NCBI RefSeq assembly: GCF_000241525.1
Contig: NZ_AHIL01000024.1
Coordinates: forward strand, 1-42,936
DNA from: Comamonas testosteroni ATCC 11996
GTDB lineage: Bacteria; Pseudomonadota; Gammaproteobacteria; Burkholderiales; Burkholderiaceae_C
Length of the DNA stretch: 42,936 nt
Direction of reading: 5' to 3'
A program made the translations under genes and the position numbers. The notes below the pieces were generated by a model. It did no database searches. It saw only the letters and a list, made by a program, of their open reading frames with translations, and had not been told where the DNA came from. The first letter of the stretch is position 1. Each line of letters starts with the position of its first letter. Below, one piece after another: positions 25,912 through 34,093 of this stretch.

Positions 25912-28194
25912 ATGTCCAACAACCATCTGACCCCGACCGACTCCAACGGCTTGCGCTGCGAGCTCAAGCAAATCGTGATTGCCACAGGCCTGTGCCTGAT
26001 TGGCGCCAGCGCGATGGCTCAGCAGGAAACCACCTTGTCCACCGTGAATGTGGAAGCCGCTGCCGACGCCAGCTTCAAGACCGAAGCAAGCCCTCAAGGC
26101 AAGTTCACCGCCCCTTTGCTGGACACGCCCAAGACCGTTCAGGTCATCAATGAAGAGATCATCAAGCAGACCGGCGCCACCAGCCTGCAGGATGCCCTGC
26201 GCTCCACCCCCGGCATCACCTTCGGCAACGGCGAAGGCGGCAACCCCACAGGCGATCAGCCATTCATCCGCGGCATGGACGCCCAGTCCAGCACCTTTGT
26301 GGACGGCATGCGTGACATCGCCTCCGGCACCCGTGAACTGTTCAACGTCGAAGCCGTGGAAGTCATCAAGGGCGCGGACTCGGCCTACGCCGGTCGCGGC
26401 GGCGCAGGTGGCTCCATCAACATCACCACCAAGAAGGCCAAGAACGAGAATTTCATCTCTGGCGATGTGGGGCTGGGCACCGACAACTATCTGCGCGGCA
26501 CGCTGGACATCAACCGCAAGATCAACGACACCACGGCTTTGCGTCTGAACGCCATGGGCCACAGCGCCGATGTTCCCGGCCGCAACGGTCCCGACAACAA
26601 GCGCTGGGGTATTGCCCCCACCGTGACTTTCGGTCTGGGCACCCCCACAGAAGTGACGCTGTCCTGGCAGCATCTGCAGACCAACAACACACCCGATGGG
26701 GGAGTGCCTTATCTGTATAGCAATGGTGTCAACGCAGCCGGTTCAACCAACGCAACGCAACTGCCCGGTGGCTCCAAGATTCGCCCCACTTACGGCAACA
26801 GCCGCGACAACTGGTATGGTCTGAACAACCGTGACTACGAGAAGGAAAAGAGCGATCTGTTCACGGCCTCGGTCACGCACAAGTTCACCGACACCAACAA
26901 GATCCGCAACAGCCTGCGCTACAGCAAGACCAAGCAGGACTATATCTGGACCCAGCCCGACGACTCCAAGGGCAATGCCCTCAATGGCTATGTCTGGCGC
27001 CGTGGCAACTATCGTGTCTATGACACCACCACGCTGCAGAACGTGACCGAGTTCACTGGCAAGGAGCAGACCGGCTCCATCGGCCACAGCTATGCCTTCG
27101 GCCTGGAGCTGTCCAAGGAGAAAGCCGATGGCAGCTCCGGCGCCATCCAGAGCGGCACCGGTGTGTGCACCTCGGTGTCCGACCCCTGGTGCACCACCTT
27201 GAGCAACCCCAGCGGCGCCAATGCAGCCTGGAATGTCCCCTTGACTCTCCCAGCGCAATCCACCGTCAACAAAATCGACACCATTGCCGTCTACGGCTTT
27301 GATACTCTGAAGCTCAACGAGCAATGGCTGGTGAATGCCGGTCTGCGCGTGGACCACTACAAGCTGAATGCTTCCGGCCCCGCTGGCGGCCGTGGCGCCA
27401 GCGCCTACCCTGCGTATGACCTGAGCCGCAGCGATACGATGTTCAACTACCAGTTGGGCCTGGTCTACAAGCCTGCATCCAATGGCAGCATCTACGCCAA
27501 TATCGGCACCTCTTCGCGTCCCGGTGGCTCGACTCTTGGCAACGGCAGCGAGGACCTGACCACGACCACAGATGCGCTGATCAGCCTGAAGCCGGAAAAG
27601 ACCAAGTCCATTGAGCTGGGCACCAAATGGGACCTGCTGGACAAGAAGCTGAACCTGACTGCCGCAGTCTTCCGCAATGAAGTGACCAATGTGCGCATCA
27701 GCGATGCAACCGGCACGTACATGGGTGGCAACAAGGAAGTCAATGGCATCGAACTGGGCTTTACCGGTCAGATCCTGTCCAATCTGAGCGTGTTCGGCGG
27801 CTATACCTTTATGGATAGCGAATTCAAGAACATGGGCAAGGACGATGTTCGCAACGGCCAGCCCTTCTACAACACGCCCAAGCACAGCTTCAGCCTGTGG
27901 ACCAGCTACAAGCCCATGGCCAAGCTGACTCTGGGTCTGGGCATCTATGCCCAAAGCGATGTCAGTGCCGCATATATCAAGTCCTCCGTGGACAATGGCA
28001 TCGTGACCAAGGGCGCTTCCGGCTATGCCCGCTACGACGCGATGATGGCCTATCAGATCGACAAGAACCTGACCTTCCAGCTGAATGTCTACAACCTGGG
28101 CAACAAGGTCTACTACACCGGCGTGCGCTCGCCTCATTACGCCAACATGGGCGCCGGCCGCTCTGCAGTGGCTTCGCTCAAGTTCACGTACTGA
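25912..28194 (+). CDS. TonB-dependent catecholate-siderophore receptor (Fiu-like)
   Basis: Outer-membrane receptor (760 aa). A signal peptide with a long N region ends at about residue 36 (GASAMA). The TonB-box-like TTLSTVNVEAA follows, then the plug (TPKTVQVINEEIIKQTGATS, then PFIRGMDAQSSTFVDGMRD and VEVIKGADSAYAGRGGAGGS) and a beta-barrel ending ASLKFTY with a terminal aromatic residue. Similarity is to the Fiu group for monomeric catecholates, and the next gene is a PiuC/YbiX dioxygenase, the usual partner of Fiu. ATG 25912 is preferred; the frame from 25708 overlaps the Fur box. Ends in a strong terminator. Confidence 0.92.
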   Translation: MSNNHLTPTDSNGLRCELKQIVIATGLCLIGASAMAQQETTLSTVNVEAAADASFKTEASPQGKFTAPLLDTPKTVQVINEEIIKQTGATSLQDALRSTPGITFGNGEGGNPTGDQPFIRGMDAQSSTFVDGMRDIASGTRELFNVEAVEVIKGADSAYAGRGGAGGSINITTKKAKNENFISGDVGLGTDNYLRGTLDINRKINDTTALRLNAMGHSADVPGRNGPDNKRWGIAPTVTFGLGTPTEVTLSWQHLQTNNTPDGGVPYLYSNGVNAAGSTNATQLPGGSKIRPTYGNSRDNWYGLNNRDYEKEKSDLFTASVTHKFTDTNKIRNSLRYSKTKQDYIWTQPDDSKGNALNGYVWRRGNYRVYDTTTLQNVTEFTGKEQTGSIGHSYAFGLELSKEKADGSSGAIQSGTGVCTSVSDPWCTTLSNPSGANAAWNVPLTLPAQSTVNKIDTIAVYGFDTLKLNEQWLVNAGLRVDHYKLNASGPAGGRGASAYPAYDLSRSDTMFNYQLGLVYKPASNGSIYANIGTSSRPGGSTLGNGSEDLTTTTDALISLKPEKTKSIELGTKWDLLDKKLNLTAAVFRNEVTNVRISDATGTYMGGNKEVNGIELGFTGQILSNLSVFGGYTFMDSEFKNMGKDDVRNGQPFYNTPKHSFSLWTSYKPMAKLTLGLGIYAQSDVSAAYIKSSVDNGIVTKGASGYARYDAMMAYQIDKNLTFQLNVYNLGNKVYYTGVRSPHYANMGAGRSAVASLKFTY

Positions 28195-28249
28195 TGCAAG
28201 CTCAGCCTGCGCTTGATCTGGCGCAGGCTTGCTGCAAACCATCACTCCA

Positions 28250-28284
28250 AGCCCCGCAGGCCCCAGATGCCAGCGGGGCTTTTT
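28250..28284 (+). terminator. Terminator of the TonB-dependent receptor gene
   Basis: Arms AGCCCCGC (28250-28257) and GCGGGGCT (28273-28280) followed by a T run. It lies 56 nt beyond the receptor stop. Confidence 0.85.
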
Positions 28285-28339
28285 ACGTGCACACTGCCTG
28301 GATACTGTTTCAGAATGCAGGATCATTGCTCTTAAAACA

Positions 28340-28419
28340 ATAGCTTGTTACGCTTGCTTTTCAATGATTTCAATATGAAAAGATATTGAAAACAATATGC
28401 AGCAAGCGTAAGCAGCTAT
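28340..28419. repeat. Intergenic inverted-repeat element between the receptor gene and piuC
   Basis: Nineteen-base arms ATAGCTTGTTACGCTTGCT (28340-28358) and AGCAAGCGTAAGCAGCTAT (28401-28419) differ at two positions and enclose an AT-rich centre (GATTTCAATATG and ATATTGAAA). The general plan matches the element at 11588-11682. It ends 43 bp before the piuC start and could carry promoter or RNA-processing functions. Confidence 0.65.
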
Positions 28420-28462
28420 GGTTAATGAGAGACCAGGATCACCAACCGCCAGATACCGCCCC

Positions 28463-29143
28463 ATGCTGCTACGCATACCCGCCCTGCTCACTCCCGATGA
28501 AGTCCGCCACTGCCGCCAGGCGCTGGAAGCTGCCAGCTGGCAGGACGGCAAGGCCACGGCCGGCCATGTGGCCGCTCAGGTCAAGAGCAATCTGCAGCTA
28601 CCGCTGGACAGCAAGACCGGCCAGCAGATAGGTGATCTGATCCTGGACCGGCTGGGCCGCAACCCGCTGTTCATGTCGGCGGCCCTGCCGCTCAAGGTCC
28701 TGCCGCCGCGCTTCAATCGCTATGAGGGCGGAGGCACCTATGGCAACCATATCGACAACGCGTTCTTCACCATTCCAGGTACCGCCATCAAGGTCAGAAC
28801 CGATGTCTCCACCACGGTCTTCTTCAGCAACCCCGAGGAATACGAGGGCGGCGAGTTGATCGTGGAAGACACTTTCGGCCAGCAAAGCGTGAAGCTGGCA
28901 GCGGGCGACGCCATCGTCTACCCCGGCACCAGCCTGCACCGAGTCAACCCCGTCACACGCGGCACACGCTATGCCTCGTTCTTCTGGACGCACAGCCTGG
29001 TCAAGTCGGCGGAGCAGCGCCGTCTGCTGTTCGATCTGGACCAGAGCATTCAGCAGCTCACCCAGGAGCAGCCCGAACACCCACGCGTCGCCGCACTGTC
29101 TGGCACGTATCACAATCTCCTGCGCATGTGGTCTGAAAGCTAG
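28463..29143 (+). CDS. piuC: Fe(II)/2-oxoglutarate-dependent PKHD-type dioxygenase (PiuC/YbiX)
   Basis: A 226-residue cytoplasmic hydroxylase, full length for the family, starting [20 protein letters not shown]. The iron ligands H96, D98 (GNHIDNAF) and H159 (SLHRVNP) and the 2-oxoglutarate Arg169 are all present. PiuC/YbiX genes accompany Fiu/PiuA receptors and are Fur-regulated in other bacteria; the substrate is not established. An upstream ATG at 28418 would add 15 residues beyond the normal family start. Confidence 0.93.
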   Translation: MLLRIPALLTPDEVRHCRQALEAASWQDGKATAGHVAAQVKSNLQLPLDSKTGQQIGDLILDRLGRNPLFMSAALPLKVLPPRFNRYEGGGTYGNHIDNAFFTIPGTAIKVRTDVSTTVFFSNPEEYEGGELIVEDTFGQQSVKLAAGDAIVYPGTSLHRVNPVTRGTRYASFFWTHSLVKSAEQRRLLFDLDQSIQQLTQEQPEHPRVAALSGTYHNLLRMWSES

Positions 29144-29170
29144 CCCCGGGGAGACGGCAGCCCTTGCCGA

Positions 29171-29200
29171 GGCAGCCCATGCTGGGGCAGCCCATGCTGG
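29171..29200. repeat. Exact 15-bp tandem duplication downstream of piuC
   Basis: GGCAGCCCATGCTGG occurs twice head to tail. The pair sits in the loop of a larger hairpin with arms GGGGAGAC (29148-29155) and GTCTCCCC (29203-29210), in the 117-bp gap before the next gene. Confidence 0.8.
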
Positions 29201-29260
29201 CTGTCTCCCCTTGCTCCATGCCTGCTTTGCTGCCTCGCCCCAATCTAACCGGCTTGATTT

Positions 29261-30403
29261 ATGACTGTTGAACGTTTGAATGCCGCAGGCCAGCCCGTCA
29301 AACCGCCACTGACGCAGATTTCCGCGCAGACAGGCTCCCTGGCGGACTACACCCGGCTGGCGCGCGAGCATATGGAAGCCCACGCCTGGGCACATATTGA
29401 AAGCGGCGCCGATCAGGGGCTGACGCTGGCTCATAACCGCCAGGCGTTTGACCGCTTTCGCCTCTGCCCGGAGCCACTGGCCGATCTGTCCGGCGCCCAT
29501 ACGCGGCAAAGCCTGCTGGGCCAGAGTCTGGACTGGCCGTTGCTGCTGGCACCTGTTGCCTATCAACAGCTGGCGCATCCCGAAGGCGAACTCGCAACGG
29601 CACGCGCGGCCATGGCCATGCGCACCGGCATGGTGGTCAGTACCCTGTCCAGTTGCACCCTGGAAGCAATTGCCCAGGCCGCGCAAGCCGCAGCCCAGGA
29701 GCTGGGACGCAGCGGCCCGCTCTGGTTCCAGCTCTACCAGCAGCCAGCGCGCGAGCACACGCTGCAGCTGATTCGCCGCGCCGAAGATGCCGGTTATCAG
29801 GCGCTGGTCTGGACGGTGGACGCCCATATCAAACGCTCCAGCTACCCGCTGCCACCAGGCGTGGAGGCCGTCAATCTGCGCGGCATGCCCCAGCAGCGCC
29901 AGACGGGCGACCTGATGAGCGAGCACATTCTGTTCGGCTCCGAGCTGGCCCGAAGCGCACCCACCTGGGACGACCTGGTCTGGCTGCGTCAGCAAACCCG
30001 GCTGCCGCTGATCGTCAAAGGTCTGCTCTCGGCCCGCGCCGCCACGCAAGCCGTGGAACTGGGGGCCGATGCCATCGTGATCTCCAACCATGGCGGGCGC
30101 GTGCTGGACACCGCCGTCTCCGCCCTGGAAGTGCTCGCTGCCATACGCGCGGCCACGCCTGCCCATGTCCCGCTGCTGATGGATGGCGGCGTGCGCCAGG
30201 GCACCGATGTGCTCAAAGCCATCGCGCTGGGTGCCAGCGCCGTGCTGCTGGGCCGGCCCCAGATGCATGCCCTGGCAGTGGCCGGCATGCTGGGCGTGGC
30301 CCATATGCTGTATCTGCTGCGCGCCGAGCTGGAGCTGGCCATGGCCCAGACCGGCTGCGCCAGCCTCGATCAGATCGGGTCCGGGCTCTTAACCACTTGC
30401 TGA
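29261..30403 (+). CDS. FMN-dependent alpha-hydroxyacid dehydrogenase (lactate dehydrogenase/glycolate oxidase family)
   Basis: A 380-residue TIM-barrel flavoenzyme that oxidises L-2-hydroxyacids. FMN and catalytic residues are in place: GMVVSTLSS, WFQLYQQ (Tyr159), LIVKGLLS (Lys253), SNHGGRVLD with catalytic His277 and Arg280, and LMDGGVRQGTDVLKAIALGA. There is no membrane-binding insertion as in LldD, and an N-terminal extension of about 25 residues precedes the barrel. The exact substrate is unresolved; lactate, glycolate or mandelate are possible. Its place between piuC and bfd is unusual for a carbon-metabolism enzyme and may reflect iron-independent FMN chemistry or simply a conserved neighbourhood. 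Confidence 0.9.
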   Translation: MTVERLNAAGQPVKPPLTQISAQTGSLADYTRLAREHMEAHAWAHIESGADQGLTLAHNRQAFDRFRLCPEPLADLSGAHTRQSLLGQSLDWPLLLAPVAYQQLAHPEGELATARAAMAMRTGMVVSTLSSCTLEAIAQAAQAAAQELGRSGPLWFQLYQQPAREHTLQLIRRAEDAGYQALVWTVDAHIKRSSYPLPPGVEAVNLRGMPQQRQTGDLMSEHILFGSELARSAPTWDDLVWLRQQTRLPLIVKGLLSARAATQAVELGADAIVISNHGGRVLDTAVSALEVLAAIRAATPAHVPLLMDGGVRQGTDVLKAIALGASAVLLGRPQMHALAVAGMLGVAHMLYLLRAELELAMAQTGCASLDQIGSGLLTTC

Positions 30404-30440
30404 TTGTGCGTAATTTGGCGGCATGCATTGCAAATGCGAT

Positions 30441-30459
30441 GGATTCTCATTTATACTCC
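30441..30459. promoter_or_regulatory. Fur-box-like sequence upstream of bfd
   Basis: The segment contains ATTCTCATTTATA, identical over these 13 bases to the sequence before the DUF2325 operon (35441-35459). On the minus strand it reads TATAAATGAGAAT, the usual half-site style of Fur boxes. It lies 39 bp before the bfd start. Confidence 0.55.
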
Positions 30460-30498
30460 ACCTATTACATCAATAGCCAGCAACAACTGCCTGTAGCC

Positions 30499-30792
30499 AT
30501 GATCGTCTGTGTATGCCGCCGGGTTTCTGACCGAGAAATAGCACGCCACGCGCATGCGGGGATGAGCTTTGACGAAATCCAGTTTGAATTGGGTGTTGCC
30601 ACACAATGCGGGCGCTGCGAAGGCTGCGCACGCGATGTCGTCGCCCAGTGCAGTGCAAGCCATCCGATCGCGGCCATCCACAACGAAGCGCAATCCTGCG
30701 TGTCGGTGCAGACGGTTCAGCTTGCCACCAATATTCTGGAAAGCAAAGCATGGCCCACCTCTCCGTTGTCTCAGCCGTCTTCGGCAGCCTGA
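30499..30792 (+). CDS. bfd: Bacterioferritin-associated ferredoxin
   Basis: A [2Fe-2S] protein (97 aa) that reduces the ferric core of bacterioferritin to mobilise stored iron. The four cluster cysteines are clear: MIVCVC at the start and CGRCEGC at about 35-41. The first 65 residues match ordinary Bfd; the C-terminal 30 (from SCVSVQTVQL on) form an extension, and the last 43 bp overlap a tiny ORF in another frame. A Fur-box-like sequence precedes it. Induction by iron starvation agrees with the neighbours. Confidence 0.92.
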   Translation: MIVCVCRRVSDREIARHAHAGMSFDEIQFELGVATQCGRCEGCARDVVAQCSASHPIAAIHNEAQSCVSVQTVQLATNILESKAWPTSPLSQPSSAA

Positions 30793-30833
30793 TTCTGGTG
30801 ATGGTATGCACCTGGTGGATCCTGCGTGAATGA
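30750..30833 (+). CDS. Candidate 27-residue single-helix membrane protein
   Basis: MAHLSVVSAVFGSLILVMVC followed by TWWILRE: one hydrophobic helix with a charged end, typical of small membrane proteins. The ATG has GGAAAG about 6 nt upstream. It overlaps the 3' end of bfd in a different frame and lies 103 bp before tonB. Translation is unproven. Confidence 0.4.
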   Translation: MAHLSVVSAVFGSLILVMVCTWWILRE

Positions 30834-30936
30834 TGCGATCCCGTCTGCGTGCCCTGTTTCCTCTGCCAGCTATTGCCGGTTGACCAGCGCTTTTCCTTTC
30901 TGATTCCAGCCTGCGCTGGTTGCTCTTCTCGCCCTT

Positions 30937-31662
30937 ATGTCCCAGTCTGATCGATTTGCACCTGCCAGCGGCGCGAGCCGCAATATGGCAGTTGCTGGTG
31001 CTGTGGTTGTTGTGCATGCTGCCGCCCTGTGGGCCATGCAGCATGGCCTGGCCCAGCAAAAGCAGCCAGAGATAGTGATTCCCGCCAGCGTGATTGCCCA
31101 GTTCGTGGCGCCGCCTGCTGCCGAACCCGCACCGCCGGCCCCGCCGCCGCCGCCCAAGCCTCCCGCGCCAGCGCCCAAGCCCGAAAAACAGCAGCCCAAG
31201 CCCGAGGTCAAGAAGGCTCCGCTGCCCAAGGCCATCAAGGATCCGACCCCTGCACCGGCCGCGCCTCAAGGAGCACTGGAGAGCAACGACAGCAAACCGG
31301 ACAAGACGCCGCCAGCGCCACCCGCGCCTCCGGCTCCTCCAGCCCCGCCCGCACCTCCGGCACCACCGGCTCCGCCCAAGATCGAGCAGCCATCGAGCAA
31401 TGCCGCCTATCTGAACAACCCCGCTCCCGCTTATCCTTCGGTCAGCAAGCGCATGGGTGAACAAGGCAAGGTGCTGCTGCGCGTCTATATCAACGAGCAG
31501 GGCCAGCCCGAGAAAATCGAAATCAAGCAGTCCAGCGGCTTTGACCGTCTGGATGAAGCGGCCGTCAACACCGTGCGCCAGTGGAAGTTTGTCCCTGGCA
31601 AGCGCAATGGCGTGGCCGAACCCATGTGGCACATCGTGCCCATCAACTTTGTTCTCAAATAA
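30937..31662 (+). CDS. tonB: Energy transducer TonB
   Basis: TonB (241 aa) carries proton-motive energy from ExbB-ExbD to outer-membrane receptors. It shows a membrane anchor at about 17-35 (MAVAGAVVVVHAAALWAM), a long Pro/Lys/Ala-rich spacer with two Pro-Ala-Pro blocks (about 65-85 and 125-148), and the C-terminal domain from about 155 (YPSVSKRMGEQGKVLLRVYI, ending PMWHIVPINFVLK). It heads tonB-exbB-exbD, 23 nt before exbB. It would serve the Fiu-like receptor and others. Confidence 0.95.
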   Translation: MSQSDRFAPASGASRNMAVAGAVVVVHAAALWAMQHGLAQQKQPEIVIPASVIAQFVAPPAAEPAPPAPPPPPKPPAPAPKPEKQQPKPEVKKAPLPKAIKDPTPAPAAPQGALESNDSKPDKTPPAPPAPPAPPAPPAPPAPPAPPKIEQPSSNAAYLNNPAPAYPSVSKRMGEQGKVLLRVYINEQGQPEKIEIKQSSGFDRLDEAAVNTVRQWKFVPGKRNGVAEPMWHIVPINFVLK

Positions 31663-31685
31663 ATCTGCAGTTCTCAGGAGTACCC

Positions 31686-32408
31686 ATGGAATCCCAATTC
31701 GGCATTGCCCACGTCTGGACACAGGGCGACTTCGTGACCAAAGGCGTGGCCATCATCTTGCTGGTCATGTCGGTGGCCTCTTGGCTGGTCATCGTTCTCA
31801 AGGCCCTGGATATCGTGAAATTCAAGAAGTTCGCCACTCAGGCGCAGGACTTCTGGCACAGCCCCGATCTGGCCACCGGCCTGGAAAAGCTCGGCAACGA
31901 CAAGCAGAACCCCTTCCGCTTCATGGTGCTCGAAGGCCGTGAAGCCTCGGCCCACCACCGCAAGACCAGCGTCCATCTGCATGACACACTGGACATCAGC
32001 GACTGGGTGACCCGCTGCCTGCGCAACGGCATCAACGAATTCACTGCTCGCCTGCAATCCGGCCTGGCGATTCTGGCTTCCGTGGGCTCCACCGCCCCCT
32101 TCATCGGCCTGTTCGGTACCGTCTGGGGCATCTACCACGCACTGGTGGCCATCGGCATGTCGGGTCAGTCCTCCATCGACAAGGTGGCCGGCCCCATCGG
32201 CGAAGCGCTGATCATGACCGCCCTGGGTCTGGCCGTCGCCATCCCCGCCGTGCTGGGCTACAACGCTCTGGTGCGCGGGAACAAGGGCATCCTGAATGCA
32301 CTGAACAGCTTTGCCCACGACGTGCACGCCTATTTCGTGACCGGTGCCCGCGTTTCCGTGGACGGTCAGATTTCCGGCAATGTGCTGCCCCTGAAGAAAG
32401 GCGCCTAA
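31686..32408 (+). CDS. exbB: Biopolymer transport protein ExbB
   Basis: The proton-channel scaffold of the Ton system (240 aa), with three membrane helices at about 18-38, 122-145 and 170-195. The signature SVGSTAPFIGLFGTVWGIYH and GPIGEALIMTALGLAVAIPA match ExbB/MotA-type proteins. AGGAG precedes the ATG by 5 nt. The exbD start follows its stop by 3 nt. Confidence 0.95.
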   Translation: MESQFGIAHVWTQGDFVTKGVAIILLVMSVASWLVIVLKALDIVKFKKFATQAQDFWHSPDLATGLEKLGNDKQNPFRFMVLEGREASAHHRKTSVHLHDTLDISDWVTRCLRNGINEFTARLQSGLAILASVGSTAPFIGLFGTVWGIYHALVAIGMSGQSSIDKVAGPIGEALIMTALGLAVAIPAVLGYNALVRGNKGILNALNSFAHDVHAYFVTGARVSVDGQISGNVLPLKKGA

Positions 32409-32411
32409 GCC

Positions 32412-32828
32412 ATGTCGTTCGGAACCATGGATGATGGGGACAGCGATGATGTGATGAACGAAATCAATATGACTCCCCTGGTGGACGTCATGTTGGTGCT
32501 GCTCATCATCTTCATCATCACCGTGCCCGTGATGAAACACTCGGTCAACGTGGACCTGCCCCGCGCCACTAACCAGCCCGAGGACACCAAGCCTGCCACC
32601 GTGCAGCTGGGAATCACGGCCGACGGCAAGTATTCCTGGAACGGCCAGGACATCAGCGACGAGCAGCTGGATACCAATCTCCAGGCCGAAGCCGTCAAGG
32701 AGCCTCAGCCTGACCTGCACATCCGCGGCGACAAGGAAGTGCGCTACGAACGCGTGGCTCAGGCCATGGCCGCCGCCCAGCGTGCTGGTGTCAAGAAAAT
32801 CGGCTTTGTGACCGATCCCTCCAAATAA
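32412..32828 (+). CDS. exbD: Biopolymer transport protein ExbD
   Basis: The partner of ExbB (138 aa) with a single membrane helix at about 22-44. The proton-carrying Asp25 is present in TPLVDVMLVLLIIFIITVPV. The periplasmic domain has normal length. It is the last gene of the tonB operon, followed by a terminator. Confidence 0.95.
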   Translation: MSFGTMDDGDSDDVMNEINMTPLVDVMLVLLIIFIITVPVMKHSVNVDLPRATNQPEDTKPATVQLGITADGKYSWNGQDISDEQLDTNLQAEAVKEPQPDLHIRGDKEVRYERVAQAMAAAQRAGVKKIGFVTDPSK

Positions 32829-32844
32829 GCTCATGCTTGCAAAA

Positions 32845-32868
32845 AAACGGCCCCTACAGGGGCCGTTT
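32845..32868 (+). terminator. Terminator of tonB-exbB-exbD
   Basis: A perfect 10-bp stem AAACGGCCCC/GGGGCCGTTT with a TACA loop, 16 nt after the exbD stop. Confidence 0.85.
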
Positions 32869-33032
32869 CTTATTGTGGAGCCTGCATCGAAACAGCATTC
32901 GTGCAGCTCGCCATAGACGCAAACAGCTCATGGAGCGCAGCCAAAAATACTCAGATGCGGCTGGACAGATTCCACATGAAAAATAAATGGCACTTTTTTG
33001 CGAATGAGACTAAGTATCACTTGCTTTTCAAT

Positions 33033-33052
33033 TGAGAATTGTTATCATTACA
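33033..33052. promoter_or_regulatory. Fur box upstream of hemP
   Basis: TGAGAATTGTTATCATTACA matches Fur consensus well in its TTATCATTA half. A possible -35 TTGCTT (33021) and -10 ATCATT (33044) are 17 bp apart, so Fur would cover the -10. Confidence 0.7.
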
Positions 33053-33079
33053 CCAGTTTTGAACTTAAGGAATCACGGC

Positions 33080-33289
33080 ATGTCTGCACCGCTTGTTGCG
33101 ACCTCACAGCCCAACAACCGCAGCTCCTCCTCCATGGCTGCTGCAAACCCCTCAGCCGCTGCCGGCTCCAGCCTGGGCCTGGACAGTGCCCTGCTGCTCA
33201 ACGGCCAGAAGGCCGTCACCATCCTGCATAACGGCACGCCCTATCGCCTGCAGGCCACCAAGCTGGGCAAGCTCATTCTGACCAAATAA
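33080..33289 (+). CDS. hemP: Hemin uptake protein HemP
   Basis: A 69-residue protein. A Ser/Ala-rich N-terminal half leads into the HemP core (LLLNGQKAVTILHNGTPYRL, then QATKLGKLILTK). HemP/HmuP proteins are needed for heme-uptake gene expression in some Burkholderiales. AAGGA lies 8 nt before the ATG and a Fur box just upstream. No heme receptor or permease gene is adjacent here, so it may act on genes elsewhere. Confidence 0.9.
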   Translation: MSAPLVATSQPNNRSSSSMAAANPSAAAGSSLGLDSALLLNGQKAVTILHNGTPYRLQATKLGKLILTK

Positions 33290-33420
33290 ACCGTTTCATC
33301 GTGGGGCGACACCGCAAGTGTCGATTCGCCAGCCATAGTCGCTGCAGAGCACCTGCCCTCTCTTGTGCTCACACTTCACATAGCCACGCGTTTTTTCTTC
33401 ATCCGCAACCCGCCAAAATA

Positions 33421-33456
33421 AAACCCCTGCGCGCATCAAGCGGCAGGGGTTTTGTT
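33421..33456. terminator. Bidirectional terminator between hemP and the GlcG/HbpS gene
   Basis: Arms AAACCCCTGC (33421-33430) and GCAGGGGTTT (33443-33452), with T-rich tracts on both sides, between two convergent genes. Confidence 0.8.
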
Positions 33457-33493
33457 TTGGCCTCTGCCACCGCAGTGGCAAAAAATCAAGCGA

Positions 33494-33901
33494 TCACAGA
33501 CCCAGGGCAGCAATGCCGGCCTTGGCAACCTGTGCGTCTTCGTTGGCCTTGACACCGGAGACGCCCACAGCGCCCAGCACCTGGCCATCCTTGACGATGG
33601 CCACGCCGCCTTCGAGCAGACCGTCCACAAACGGAGCGCTCAGGAAAGCGGTACGGCCGTTGTTGATCATGTCTTCGAAAGCCTTGGTGTCCTTGCGGCC
33701 CACGGCTGCAGAGCGTGCCTTGGCGGGAGCGATATGGGAAGAGATGGGAGCAGCACCATCCATGCGCTGCAACAGCAGCAGATGGCCGCCGTCGTCCACG
33801 ATGGAGATCGTCACGGGCCAGTTGTTCTTCAGTGCTTCAGCTTCGGCAGCCGCAGCGATGGCTTTCACATCGGCCAGTTCGAGTTCGTGCTTGGTTTTCA
33901 T
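33494..33901 (-). CDS. GlcG/HbpS-family protein (heme-binding-like)
   Basis: A 135-residue protein of the GlcG/HbpS fold with no signal peptide. Family blocks are present: ISIVDDGGHLLLLQRMDGA, then ARSAAVGRKDTKAFED and a C-terminal GGVAIVKDGQVLGAVGVSG. HbpS of Streptomyces binds heme and iron; GlcG is tied to glycolate use. Convergence with hemP fits an iron or heme role, while the alpha-hydroxyacid dehydrogenase nearby fits GlcG, so the function stays open. The ribosome site is GGAG at a long spacing. Confidence 0.88.
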   Translation of the reverse strand: MKTKHELELADVKAIAAAAEAEALKNNWPVTISIVDDGGHLLLLQRMDGAAPISSHIAPAKARSAAVGRKDTKAFEDMINNGRTAFLSAPFVDGLLEGGVAIVKDGQVLGAVGVSGVKANEDAQVAKAGIAALGL

Positions 33902-34093
33902 GAGATAAAAAGCTCCGTTGGATTGTCAATGCAGCAAGCATATTCTGTACTTTGCAGGCAAAAGTAGATGCGATGTGAAAAACATTCCATCCTAAAACTG
34001 CCGCATTGCAACGGGGTATTGCAAAGGCTTCTCAAGACCCCCACCTAGAATGACAATGTTTCAACCCACAATTCCTGAAGGAGGAATGGCTAC

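Noticed and set aside
31130..31380. Proline-rich repeats in tonB as a possible frameshift or repeat artefact
   Set aside because: Pro/Lys-rich spacers are normal for TonB; the frame is intact from anchor to C-terminal domain.
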